Part shown: positions 54,307-63,530 of the stretch, in pieces
Position numbering within the stretch: the stretch's first letter is position 1
How the letters are laid out: each line of letters begins with the position of its first letter
Source of the DNA: GCA-2709075 sp038146865
GTDB lineage: Bacteria > Pseudomonadota > Alphaproteobacteria > MPNO01 > UBA2964
Direction: 5' to 3'
Assembly: GCA_038146865.1 (NCBI GenBank)
Contig: JAYQSL010000007.1
Span: 496,001 to 560,000, forward strand
DNA length: 64,000 nt
Made by a program: the position numbers and the translations under genes
Notes under the pieces: generated by a model
The model's database searches: none
What the model was told of the DNA's origin: nothing
What the model saw: only the letters and a program-made list of their open reading frames with translations

Positions 54307-54390
54307 AATTTCAAGGTGAATCAAGCGTCTATAAACGTCAAGAAAAAACTTAAGAATCAATAAGTTATGATCTATATATAGAAAGTAGGT
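54307..54390 (-). promoter_or_regulatory. ccrM leader with two GANTC sites
   Basis: GAATC at 54318-54322 and 54354-54358 (GATTC on the coding strand) are within 55 bp of the ccrM ATG. In Caulobacter the ccrM leader also has GANTC sites linked to methylation-sensitive expression. A TTAA at 54350-54353 with a poorly matching partner is not a convincing CtrA box. Confidence 0.4.
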
Positions 54391-54999
54391 TTAGCTATGA
54401 CTCAAGATCTTGTTTACCGGGCTAAAAAGTTTTCTATGGTGGGGAGTTATACCTTTACTCTCAAGCGCTTCTAAATGCTGCCGGGTGCCATAGCCAGCAT
54501 TTTTAGCCCAACCATAGTCGGGATAACGTCTATCTAGCGCCTTCATGACATTATCACGATACACTTTTGCTAAGATTGAAGCCGATGCGATAGAGATCGA
54601 TAGAGTATCACCTTTGATGATAGTCTTCGTTGGGCATGGCAAAGTTGGAGCTTTGTTCCCGTCTATTAAGGCTAAGGATGGTGTTTTTGGCAAGGCGAGA
54701 ACAGCGCGACGCATGGCCAGCATGGTGGCGTTTAGAATGTTATAGCTCTCAATTTCTTTTACTGAGGCAGCACCTATACCACTTAGACCATGCTTTCTAA
54801 TTTTTGATACCAGGTACTGCCGTTCTTCTGGCTTGAGTTTTTTAGAGTCATCAATCTTTTTGAAGAATTCCTTATCAAATGATTTACAACGATAAATTAC
54901 CGCAGCTGCGATTACCGGGCCTGAGAGCGGACCGCGTCCAGCTTCATCAACTCCAGCGACGAGACCACTATGCGCAATTTCGTGAGAAAAATCAGGCAT
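54391..54999 (-). CDS. rnhB: Ribonuclease HII
   Basis: Removes ribonucleotides from DNA. The 202-residue protein has VAGVDEAGRGPLSGPV with the DEAGRG motif, KKLKPEERQYLV and later Asp residues ALIDGNKAP and SIASASILAKVYRD, typical of RNase HII. Overlaps the antiporter stop by 8 nt. Also upstream of ccrM as in relatives. Confidence 0.97.
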   Translation of the reverse strand: MPDFSHEIAHSGLVAGVDEAGRGPLSGPVIAAAVIYRCKSFDKEFFKKIDDSKKLKPEERQYLVSKIRKHGLSGIGAASVKEIESYNILNATMLAMRRAVLALPKTPSLALIDGNKAPTLPCPTKTIIKGDTLSISIASASILAKVYRDNVMKALDRRYPDYGWAKNAGYGTRQHLEALESKGITPHHRKLFSPVNKILSHS

Positions 55000-56323
55000 T
55001 ATTATCTGGCTTATCGAGGAAAGTTTTATGGCAGGTTTTTCGAATTTCGTTCAGGCGGTAAAAAATAAATCTTTTGAGTTTAGCTATTCGGCGCAATGTC
55101 CAACGGAGTAGTGCTCTCTCTCTAACAAACGTTGAGAGTAGAATATCCCTCCAGCCATCAATTCCTCTGGTTGCGATTAATTGAAGCCTTCTTGTGGTGC
55201 TGAGCCAAAATGGGCTCAATCCGAGGCTTAAAGCAGTTACGGCTATTATGAGGCGAGATTCGTCGGAGGAAATAGCCCCCACCGTTAGGCCTGTGGCGGC
55301 TAAAAGGAAAGAGAACTCTCCCATTTGAGACATTAACACACCAGCCAAGAACGCTTTCTGCCAGGTCTCACCCAGTAATCTTAATATTGCCACATTAAGA
55401 CCGGTCTTAAAGACCATAACAATAAGAAAAAGAGAGAATACGACGCCGATATTCCGCCAAATGAAACCAAGGTCAATTAAAAGCCCGATTGAAAGAAAAA
55501 ATACCATAAGTAGGACTGTCTGAATGGGTCTTACAACTAATAACATGGGCCTCCGTTCAGCGCTGTTGCCAACAAGGAGGCCTGCCAAGAATGCTCCGTA
55601 AGCCGGAGACAGACCCATAAGACCCAGCATAGCACCGCCTCCAAAGCAGTAGACCAACCCAGCCAGGGGCGACAAGTCCGGGTATTTGGAAAACAGGCGG
55701 TAAAAGGGTAAATGAGCTCTTCCTTGTTGCAGTAAAAATCTAATTAGGAGGGCGAGGAGAACAACTGCACCAACAAACTTTAGGGCGCCACCAAAACCCA
55801 ATCCCTCACCGCCCATATTCTCCACGATCAGCATCATGGGGAGAAAGGCGAGGTCTTGGGCGATAAGAACAGCGATGGTGATCCTTCCTATCCTGTTTCT
55901 GGAGGCTTTAACCTCATCAAGCATTTTTACCGCAACTGCCGTGCTGGATAGCGCGACCACAAAACCTAAAAGCACGGCCGTCCTTAGAGGTAGGTCGATT
56001 ATCCATGCCAATAAAAAAACAACTAGGAGACTACCAGCGCTTTGCAGTAAAACTGCGGGAAGTGCGATCCGCCAGGTAAACTTGAGTGTTCTTACACTCA
56101 ACTCCATACCCACTATGAATAGTAAGAGGAGAATACCTAGCTCAGCAAAGTAAGCTACTATTCCCTCGTTTTTTATTAGCCCAAATCCGGTCGGACCTAG
56201 TATGACCCCCGACAACAAATAGCCAACCAGTGGAGGTTGACCTAAACGCGCCATAAACATACCACAGATCAATGCGGTGATTATGACGAAAGCTATTCCT
56301 GATAAATCCGCTGCATGTTCCAT
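54992..56323 (-). CDS. Monovalent cation:proton antiporter (CPA2/KefB-like), no RCK domain
   Basis: A 443-residue membrane protein with about 12-13 helices. GYLLSGVILGPTGFGL near the N-terminus and LLLFIVGMEL are typical of the CPA2 family, as is the VALSSTAVAVKMLDE segment in the ion-binding region. Chain ends soon after the last helix with a basic tail; the C-terminal RCK/TrkA-N domain found in KefB and KefC is missing, so glutathione gating is not expected. Could exchange K+ or Na+ for protons. Confidence 0.88.
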   Translation of the reverse strand: MEHAADLSGIAFVIITALICGMFMARLGQPPLVGYLLSGVILGPTGFGLIKNEGIVAYFAELGILLLLFIVGMELSVRTLKFTWRIALPAVLLQSAGSLLVVFLLAWIIDLPLRTAVLLGFVVALSSTAVAVKMLDEVKASRNRIGRITIAVLIAQDLAFLPMMLIVENMGGEGLGFGGALKFVGAVVLLALLIRFLLQQGRAHLPFYRLFSKYPDLSPLAGLVYCFGGGAMLGLMGLSPAYGAFLAGLLVGNSAERRPMLLVVRPIQTVLLMVFFLSIGLLIDLGFIWRNIGVVFSLFLIVMVFKTGLNVAILRLLGETWQKAFLAGVLMSQMGEFSFLLAATGLTVGAISSDESRLIIAVTALSLGLSPFWLSTTRRLQLIATRGIDGWRDILLSTFVRERALLRWTLRRIAKLKRFIFYRLNEIRKTCHKTFLDKPDNNA

Positions 56324-56726
56324 CGCTTAAATCGACTATAGCAGGATCAAGCTTGTTATGAAGAGTTACAAATTGTGAGTTTCAAAATTTTAAATGGGTT
56401 TTCAAAGGGACTGAGATTCTAATTAAAGATTAGCACGCTCTTTCTTATTCGGGGTAATTCGTGCAAAGACTTGCTAGTCAACAGATGTCGCAAAACAAGT
56501 GCGACGATCAGTGGATTGTTTTATAATTCTTTTCGGCAAGACCGAATTCCGCAAATCTGAATGTTAGATGTCGCAATGCACGATTAACCAATGTCTTTTT
56601 ATTGATGTTGGTGTCTAAACTTTGTTCGGATCTTTCCTTGCTGTATTAAATTTTTCCAGGAGCCTGAGCTCAAAAGTAAAAACTTATGTGATCCCTATTT
56701 GGGCTTTACCATGTTAAATTAGTCAG
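56324..56726. other. Non-coding spacer with repeated AGATGTCGCAA element
   Basis: A 403-bp AT-rich stretch between divergent antiporter and glycosyltransferase genes. No convincing gene. AGATGTCGCAA occurs at 56483-56493 and 56566-56576 (83 bp apart). The first copy forms a hairpin: GTCGCA (56487-56492) with TGCGAC (56500-56505), 7-nt loop. It may hold operators for the flanking genes. Confidence 0.4.
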
Positions 56727-57401
56727 GTGAAAAATGTGATCAAAATAAGTGTAATTATTCCTACTCTAAATGCCTCTGAGAGTCTTCTTAGAACCATAAA
56801 TTCGGTCAAATTGGCAGCGGATGAGGTAATCGTAGTTGATGGGGGCTCAACCGACGGATCTGTTCAAATTGCTAAGGAGGCTGGAGCTAGGGTAATTAAG
56901 ACCGGAAGTGGGCGAGGGCTGCAACTTTCAGTTGGCGCCAGTGGAGCCCGAAATGACCAGTTACTTTTCCTGCATGCGGACACCCACCTTGGGCCGAATT
57001 GGCCGGAGATGGCTAAAAATTTATTTTTAAAAGGCCAAAAAGCAGGCGTTTTTAAGTTTGTACTGGAAGATCAGAGTTTTTTTGCGAGATTGGTTGAGGT
57101 GTTTGTCAGCTTCCGTTGCAGATCATTAGGTTGGGCTTGGGGAGATCAAGGGTTATTGATTAATCGGAATCTCTACCTGGCTGTAGGTGGGTTCAATCCT
57201 AATATGCCCTTATTTGAAGATGTCGATATAATTCGGAGGATCGGCAAACCACGCCTAGAAATTCTAAATGAGAACGCAATTACATCTGCCACTCGGTACT
57301 TGAGAGGTGGTTACCTCTGGAGATCACTAAAAAATCTTTGCTGTTTAATTAGCTATTTCTTAGGTGTGTCGCCAGCGAAAATCCTGAGGTTTTACAATTG
57401 A
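56727..57401 (+). CDS. GT2-family glycosyltransferase (TIGR04283-like)
   Basis: A 224-residue single-domain family 2 glycosyltransferase with ISVIIPTLNA at the start, EVIVVDGGSTDGS (metal/nucleotide) at about 33-45, LLFLHADTHL (DxD-like) and WGDQGLLI toward the catalytic base region. The family is annotated in databases as rSAM/selenodomain-associated transferase 2. The GTG start at 56727; 4-nt overlap with the next gene shows coupling. Substrate unknown. Confidence 0.87.
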   Translation: MKNVIKISVIIPTLNASESLLRTINSVKLAADEVIVVDGGSTDGSVQIAKEAGARVIKTGSGRGLQLSVGASGARNDQLLFLHADTHLGPNWPEMAKNLFLKGQKAGVFKFVLEDQSFFARLVEVFVSFRCRSLGWAWGDQGLLINRNLYLAVGGFNPNMPLFEDVDIIRRIGKPRLEILNENAITSATRYLRGGYLWRSLKNLCCLISYFLGVSPAKILRFYN

Positions 57402-58003
57402 AATTTTTAAGAAGACGGCCTGTTGTAATTATTTTCGCTCGGGTCCCTCGCCTGGGCGCGGTTAAAAGGCGATTGGCTGCTGGCGTGGGAATGCATGAAG
57501 CTTTTGAATTTTATGCCCGGTCTTTTTCAAACTTGGTTAGATCACTTTCGTCAAACCCTCATTGGGATTTAGAGCTCTGTGTGACCCCAAAAAATGTTAG
57601 GGGGATCAACAGAATTTTGTGTCACTCAGAGACAATAACATTTCAATCTTTCGGGGATTTAGGGTTAAGAATGGAGCGTGCCATCGTCAAACATAATTAC
57701 AGTCCGGTTCTCCTTGTGGGTAGTGATATCCCAGGAATACTTCCCTCTGATATCGAGAATGGAATTAGGGCACTCGGAAGAAATGATTTCGTTTTTGGCC
57801 CAACACTAGATGGAGGTTACTGGCTTACCGGGGCACGACGAGGTAACTTAGTAAGGGGGATATACAAGCATGTTCGATGGTCAAGCCCCTATGCTTTGAC
57901 CGACACTATGCGGAATACTCAAGGGAAGAAAGTAAGCACACTCAGGCATCTGAGAGACATTGATGATGAGGAGGATTATTACGAATACATGAAGTCTGGA
58001 TAA
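57398..58003 (+). CDS. DUF2064/TIGR04282-family glycosyltransferase-like protein
   Basis: A 201-residue nucleotidyl/glycosyltransferase-fold protein. The FARVPRLGAVKRRLAAGVG phosphate-binding opening, LLVGSDIPGI and FGPTLDGGYWLTGAR are the hallmarks of the DUF2064 family (rSAM/selenodomain-associated transferase 1). Its start is TTG, overlapping the preceding gene. The two are a frequent pair of unknown product. No radical SAM gene is visible in the window. Confidence 0.88.
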   Translation: MKFLRRRPVVIIFARVPRLGAVKRRLAAGVGMHEAFEFYARSFSNLVRSLSSNPHWDLELCVTPKNVRGINRILCHSETITFQSFGDLGLRMERAIVKHNYSPVLLVGSDIPGILPSDIENGIRALGRNDFVFGPTLDGGYWLTGARRGNLVRGIYKHVRWSSPYALTDTMRNTQGKKVSTLRHLRDIDDEEDYYEYMKSG

Positions 58004-58041
58004 CGGGTCCTAATCTTTTGGTCCCGGGAATGCCAGAAAGG

Positions 58042-58209
58042 CTATTTTATTTTTGCTTCTTTGAATACAACGTGTTTTCGGGCAACTGGATCGTATTTCC
58101 GTTTTTCCATTTTCTCTGTGAGAGTACGAGGGTTTTTTCGGGTAATATAGTAAAAGCCAGTATCGGCCGTGCTGACCAATTTAATCTGTATCGAGTTAGC
58201 CTTCGCCAT
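58042..58209 (-). CDS. rpmG: 50S ribosomal protein L33
   Basis: A 55-residue ribosomal protein. The translation begins MAKANSIQIKLVSTADTGFY and ends in VARKHVVFKEAKIK, which fits the zinc-independent (cysteine-free) L33 of proteobacteria. Too short for most ORF searches and hidden behind an unrelated open frame on the plus strand. Lies 173 nt downstream of rnr on the same strand. Confidence 0.96.
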   Translation of the reverse strand: MAKANSIQIKLVSTADTGFYYITRKNPRTLTEKMEKRKYDPVARKHVVFKEAKIK

Positions 58210-58382
58210 TACTTTTATTCCTTCGAAAGAATGATGGATGCTGGAAAATACAAGCGACGTTCATTCTGTCAAGGAGTAATCATATTTGTGCCAATCTTTT
58301 ACTGGACCAGGGTGCCTGCTCTTTGGGCTAGTGAGATGCCTGACGATAGTCCCAAAATCATTCGTATTTAGAACGAAAAAAT

Positions 58383-60593
58383 TTAGCGTCTCGGTTTTTG
58401 TTTTTTATACCTTGCATTTCTTAGGGAAGAGTTCCGGAATGAAGAAAAGAGCGACACACTAATGCTCCCAGTTTGTTTATCTGCGGATTTTATGAAGACT
58501 GATAATTGGTCCCCTAATGAATATTTTACCTTTTGTTTTGGCCCGATAAGAGCTCGCGATTTTTCGTCGAATCGAAAGCGTCCCCGGCCTAGTTCAGAAA
58601 TCGGTAATAAGGCATCTGATCCAAATTCGTCTAGCTCTACGAAAAGGCCAAAGCGTTCTACCCCCGTGATTCTGGCCCCGGTTTTTTTTCCAAGCTGTCC
58701 AGAGAGTAGTGCTGCGGAGTAACGATCAAAGGCATCTCTCTCAGCCAAAGCCGCGCGTCTTTCTGTCATTGAGATATGTTTGCCTATAGTCTCAAGGCTC
58801 TCTGTTGAGCCTTTTTCGATCTTATCTGGTCCCAAGCTATGGGCGCCAATAAGTGCTCTGTGCACCAAAAGATCAGAATATCTTCTTATTGGAGATGTGA
58901 AATGGGCGTAATTGTTCAGGGCTAAACCAAAATGACCTATGTTTTCTGGACTATAAATTGCCTGTGCCTGTGTCCTAAGAATCGCATCTTGGATCCCTCT
59001 CGCATCCTTTCTGGCCATGACTGTTGTCAATAAGTTTGCAAAGTGTTTCGGTCTTACAGATTGACCTCCTTTTAAGGATAAACCCAAAGTCTTAAGAAAA
59101 TCCCTAAGTGACTCGATGCGATCTAGGGCAGGGTTTTCATGAACGCGAAACATACAAGGCCATCCATGTTTAATAAGTGACTCTGCGGCACAGATGTTGG
59201 CCAAGATCATGAATTCCTCAATAAGTCGATGGCTATCCAGTCGATTTTTGGAACGAATGCTGGAACAGGAGCCTTTTTCATCTAAAATAATTCTGCGCTC
59301 AGGTATCTCGAGGTCTATTGCCCCCCGTTCTTTTCTCGCAACATGAAGAGCCTGATAAGCGCCGTATAGGGCGTCCACACGTTCGTCCCCAATTGGAAAA
59401 CTTTTTTCATGCCCGTTGTCTTTTGCCTCTTGGAGCTGCTCGTAAGTCAACCTTGCAGCTGAACGCATCAGCCCCCTATGAAAACTGTGACTAAGCTTTT
59501 CGCCATCTTCGGAAATATCAATCTCCACCGCGATGCAGTATCTTTCTGCTCCTGGTACCAAAGAACATACTCCATTAGAGAGCTCCTCAGGTAGCATGGG
59601 AACCACGCGATCAGGTAGATAGACTGAATTTCCCCGGTCCTGTGCAGCATGATCGAGGGCGCTATCCATGGGGACATAATGAGAGACATCAGCAATTGCA
59701 ACGAGAATTCGCCAGCCTTTTGTGCCGCCTTGCAGTGGGGTCGCATAAACAGCGTCATCGAAATCTCTAGCATCTTCTCCATCAATGGTAACTAGTTCAG
59801 TTTCACGAAAATCTTTTCGGCCATCGAGTGAGAATTTTGAGGTAATTTTTATCGATTCGAGGACCTCTTTTGAGAACGCGATCGGGATCTCATTTAACGC
59901 TAATACAAGGTCGCCGATTGCCCTGGGGTCGTCCTGATGAGCAATAATTTCGGTAACTTTTGCTAAGGGAAGCCCATATACCCTTCCTTCCAAAACCTCA
60001 CAGGATACAAGATCTCCCTCTTTAGCACCGCCCAAATTTTCTTGGGCGACCAAGAACTCTCCTTTGCGTTTCCTTGAAACAGGCTCAATTCGCCCGCCCC
60101 CTGTATGCTCTCGAACCAACCCGAAAATCTTTCCCTGATTGCGCTCTAGTCGTCGGATGGTTCGGCCCCAAAACTGGTCTTTTTTCTTAAATAATTTTAC
60201 AAGGAGCCTGTCACCGACCCCTGGTGCGGAACCATGTCTTTTATCATTAGTTAATCGTATAAAGTGGTTTAGCGCCGCGAAGTCAGGCCTAGTGGGTACT
60301 AGAACGGGATTGCCTTCTTCATCAATGGCAGTGATATCGACAACAATAATTGAAGGAAGATGGTCCGATAAAATATAACGTCTGCTTCCCTCTCGTTTGA
60401 GCAAACCATCTTTTTCGAGGTCTCTCAATAGCCTGGTAATGTATGACCCATCCGCGCTATCCAATTGGAAGTAGCGTTTAATTTCTCTTTTCCCGCAGGG
60501 GCCTATCTGTTTGGAGAAGAACTCGAGTAATTTCTCTCGGTCAAGCGGTTTTTCTGTGATCTCAGAAGAGCTCACGGGAGCCCAAGCCATCAT
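58383..60593 (-). CDS. rnr: Ribonuclease R
   Basis: Processive 3'-5' exoribonuclease that degrades structured RNA. The 736-residue chain has an N-terminal winged-helix segment (about 15-75), OB-fold cold-shock domains, the RNB catalytic domain with GEDARDFDDAVYA (metal aspartates) and HFTSPIRRYSDLLVHR, and a C-terminal S1 domain (about 635-715) ending in a basic tail. Overlaps topA by 4 nt, as in many alphaproteobacteria. Confidence 0.97.
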   Translation of the reverse strand: MMAWAPVSSSEITEKPLDREKLLEFFSKQIGPCGKREIKRYFQLDSADGSYITRLLRDLEKDGLLKREGSRRYILSDHLPSIIVVDITAIDEEGNPVLVPTRPDFAALNHFIRLTNDKRHGSAPGVGDRLLVKLFKKKDQFWGRTIRRLERNQGKIFGLVREHTGGGRIEPVSRKRKGEFLVAQENLGGAKEGDLVSCEVLEGRVYGLPLAKVTEIIAHQDDPRAIGDLVLALNEIPIAFSKEVLESIKITSKFSLDGRKDFRETELVTIDGEDARDFDDAVYATPLQGGTKGWRILVAIADVSHYVPMDSALDHAAQDRGNSVYLPDRVVPMLPEELSNGVCSLVPGAERYCIAVEIDISEDGEKLSHSFHRGLMRSAARLTYEQLQEAKDNGHEKSFPIGDERVDALYGAYQALHVARKERGAIDLEIPERRIILDEKGSCSSIRSKNRLDSHRLIEEFMILANICAAESLIKHGWPCMFRVHENPALDRIESLRDFLKTLGLSLKGGQSVRPKHFANLLTTVMARKDARGIQDAILRTQAQAIYSPENIGHFGLALNNYAHFTSPIRRYSDLLVHRALIGAHSLGPDKIEKGSTESLETIGKHISMTERRAALAERDAFDRYSAALLSGQLGKKTGARITGVERFGLFVELDEFGSDALLPISELGRGRFRFDEKSRALIGPKQKVKYSLGDQLSVFIKSADKQTGSISVSLFSSFRNSSLRNARYKKQKPRR

Positions 60594-63193
60594 TCTAATG
60601 AACTGTCAGTAGATTTTGAAGTAGTTTGCCGTTTCACGACCTTTTTAGCGGACTTCGCTTTCTTTGCCGACTTTTTGGTTTTTTTTCCCTTTGAAGCGCG
60701 AGCCAATAATAATTCTAATGCTCTCTCCAATGAGAGGTTTTCAGCTGTCTCAGATTTTGGGATTGAGGCGTTGATCCGCCCATGCTTTACGTAGGGACCA
60801 TAACGGCCGCTATATATGTTGATTTCTTTTCCATCTTCGGGATGAGGTCCTAGTTCTTTAATAGGAGCCGCTGATTTTTTAGGAGGTTTTTCTTGGATTA
60901 CGGTTACAGCTCGATTGAGTCCAATTGATAAGATGTCTTCATCTGGTCCAAGAGAGATATAGGCACCACCGAGCTTAAGGTAGGGGCCAAAACGTCCAAT
61001 ACCAGCGCTGATCATTTCACCACTTTCGGGGTGAGGACCAATCTCTCGGGGCAGGGCTAGAAGAGCCAGCGCCTGTTCTAAAGTGATTTCACCCGGACTT
61101 AGACTTTTAATTAAGGAGGCTCTTTTGGGTTTGCTTTTACCTTCTGCGTCCCCCAATTGGACATAAAATCCAAAGGGGCCTTTTCTTAGGGTTACCTCTT
61201 TGCCAGTTTCGGGGTCTTCGCCAAGTAGCTTTGGTAAGCTAAGCGCCCCGAGCTCGCCATCCTGTCCTCCGCTCTGTGATAAAGATGAAGTGTACGAGCA
61301 ATCTGGGTAATTGCTGCAACCAACAAACGGTCCACTTTTCCCTAATTTGAGACCAAGCCGTCCCGTCTTGCAGAGTGGGCATGTTCTGTTTTCATTTCCG
61401 CTCTCGTCTTTTGAGAAGAAATAGGGTCCTAAATCAGCATCCAACGAGTCTATTACGTCTGAGATTTTTAAATTTTCGGTTTCTTTGATCGCCGAAAAAA
61501 ATGCTGACCAAAATTCTCGTAAAACCAGTTTCCAATTTAGATCGCCTTTGGCAATTTGGTCTAATTTGTCCTCAAGTTCGGCTGTAAAATCATACTCGAT
61601 ATATCTCTCAAAAAATCCCGATAAAAACGCTGTAACAACTCGTCCACGATCCTCAGGAACAAATCTACGGCGGTCGAGGGCGACATAATTTCGATCTTGA
61701 AGAACAGAAATTATGGAAGCGTAGGTAGAGGGACGGCCAATACCTAATTCCTCCATTTTTTTTACTAGGCTGGCTTCGGTATATCGGGGCGGGGGTTTTG
61801 TAAAATGTTGTTCCGAAACGACCTTTGAGTTTTCGATCTTATCTTTCTCCGCCATGGCAGGAAGGATACGATCGTTCTCATCCTCACCTTCTTTTGGGTC
61901 ATCATTATCTTCTTTGTAAAGCTTTAGGAAACCATCAAATTTTACAATTTGGCCTGTCGCTCGAAGGATAGTTGTTTCATCCTCGGTAGAGAGGTCAATG
62001 GCAACTTGCTCTAATTCAGCGCGTTTCATTGCGCTAGCTATGGCTCGTTTCCAGATTAATTCGTATAACTTTCTTCCATCTTCATCTAAAAAGGCAGCAA
62101 TGTCGGAGGGTAGCCTCCCCATATCGGTTGGCCTGATAGCTTCGTGCGCTTCCTGAGCATTTTTTGATCGATTGCGGAATTGATTGGGCGTTTCTGGAAC
62201 ATATTGGGCCCCAAAAGTATTAGCAATTAATTCCCTGGCCGAGCGGTTTGCTTCGGCTGCGATGTTAACGCTGTCTGTGCGCATGTAGGTGATAAGACCA
62301 ACTGTCTCACCATCCAGAGCAACGCCCTCATATAGTTTCTGGGCGCATCTCATTGTTCTTTGTGCCCCGAATCCCAGCTTCCTCGAAGCCTCCTGTTGCA
62401 GTGTTGATGTCGTAAAAGGAGGTTGGGGGTTTCTCGAAACTGAACGCCTTTCGATTGATTTTACCGAAAAATCACTCTTTTCAACCTTCTCTCTGGCTTG
62501 AGTAGCAATTGTTTCATTATATAGATCGAACCGATCGAGCTTTTTTCCATTAAAATGAGTTAAATTCGCATTAAACCGCTCGCCGCTCGTCGTTTCGAAC
62601 TCAGCTTGAACTGACCAATACTCAGTCGGGATGAAAATTTCTATTTCACGCTCGCGATCGCAAACTAACCTCAGGGCCACAGATTGAACCCTTCCTGCCG
62701 ATCGGCTGCCTGGTAATTTGCGCCAGAGGATGGGTGAGAGTGTAAACCCAACTAAATAGTCCAGAGCACGGCGGGCTAAATAAGCTTCAACTAATCCCGT
62801 ATCTAATTCTCTCGGCGATCGCAACGCGTTTAGGACTGCCTCCTGCGTTATCTCGTGAAAGACAATCCGTTTTACATCAACGCCATCGAGAACCTTTTGA
62901 TTTTGTAAAATTTCAAGCACATGCCATGAAATGGCTTCGCCTTCTCTATCAGGATCCGTTGCGAGATATAGGTTCGTTGCGCCCTTGGCCGCTTTTGCTA
63001 TTTGCTTGAGATGCGCGTTTGATTTGTCATCGATCTGCCAGATCATATTGAAATCTTTTTCTGGATCCACAGAACCGTTTTTTGCAGGGAGGTCTCGGAC
63101 ATGACCATAGCTGGCATATACAGCAAAGTCTGAGCCTAAGTACTTGTTGATTGTCTTTGCCTTTGCGGGTGACTCTACGACGACAACATCCAT
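60590..63193 (-). CDS. topA: DNA topoisomerase I
   Basis: Type IA topoisomerase relaxing negative supercoils. The 867-residue protein begins with the Toprim ESPAKAKTI and has DPDREGEAISWH metal site, active-site Tyr in LITYMRTDS, one four-Cys zinc finger (CPLC...C..C, near 620) and several C-terminal repeats of the GRFGPYLK type (zinc-free), then a Lys-rich tail. 4-nt overlap with rnr. Confidence 0.97.
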   Translation of the reverse strand: MDVVVVESPAKAKTINKYLGSDFAVYASYGHVRDLPAKNGSVDPEKDFNMIWQIDDKSNAHLKQIAKAAKGATNLYLATDPDREGEAISWHVLEILQNQKVLDGVDVKRIVFHEITQEAVLNALRSPRELDTGLVEAYLARRALDYLVGFTLSPILWRKLPGSRSAGRVQSVALRLVCDREREIEIFIPTEYWSVQAEFETTSGERFNANLTHFNGKKLDRFDLYNETIATQAREKVEKSDFSVKSIERRSVSRNPQPPFTTSTLQQEASRKLGFGAQRTMRCAQKLYEGVALDGETVGLITYMRTDSVNIAAEANRSARELIANTFGAQYVPETPNQFRNRSKNAQEAHEAIRPTDMGRLPSDIAAFLDEDGRKLYELIWKRAIASAMKRAELEQVAIDLSTEDETTILRATGQIVKFDGFLKLYKEDNDDPKEGEDENDRILPAMAEKDKIENSKVVSEQHFTKPPPRYTEASLVKKMEELGIGRPSTYASIISVLQDRNYVALDRRRFVPEDRGRVVTAFLSGFFERYIEYDFTAELEDKLDQIAKGDLNWKLVLREFWSAFFSAIKETENLKISDVIDSLDADLGPYFFSKDESGNENRTCPLCKTGRLGLKLGKSGPFVGCSNYPDCSYTSSLSQSGGQDGELGALSLPKLLGEDPETGKEVTLRKGPFGFYVQLGDAEGKSKPKRASLIKSLSPGEITLEQALALLALPREIGPHPESGEMISAGIGRFGPYLKLGGAYISLGPDEDILSIGLNRAVTVIQEKPPKKSAAPIKELGPHPEDGKEINIYSGRYGPYVKHGRINASIPKSETAENLSLERALELLLARASKGKKTKKSAKKAKSAKKVVKRQTTSKSTDSSLE

Positions 63194-63530
63194 TGATCAG
63201 CCATTTGTTGACAAATAAGACTCATTTCTGAGATCGCGAGATAATCAAGCTTTTTTCAAATTGGTCAACACAGATAAGAAATTCCCCCCATCTTAAATCT
63301 AGAAATTTTCTTTTTTCTGTATTGGAACCTTTAATTTGATCTCATGTCCTCCTTGCACACTTCGCACCACGCAGCCGCTTCGTCAACTCTCTATCTTTTG
63401 CTGGGTGGAAATTTACAACTTCCTGAATTAAGGGCTTAGCTGTCTCTCAAACCCTTTTGCTTTTCATCTTCTGTGGTTAATCAGAGGAGATGTAATGGTT
63501 TTCAATTGATTGCGATGAACAATTTGAGCT
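63194..63530. other. 337-bp spacer between plsY and topA; no gene seen
   Basis: AT-rich sequence without a convincing open frame on either strand or tRNA-like structure. In many relatives dprA (and often pyrC) stands between plsY and topA; it is absent here. The topA promoter presumably lies in this stretch. Confidence 0.5.

Noticed and set aside
58018..58371. 117-codon open frame on the plus strand
   Set aside because: It is antisense to rpmG (58042-58209), whose product is clearly L33; the plus-strand protein has no recognisable features.
63194..63530. tRNA or small RNA gene in the topA-plsY spacer
   Set aside because: No cloverleaf or conserved T-loop sequence seen on either strand.
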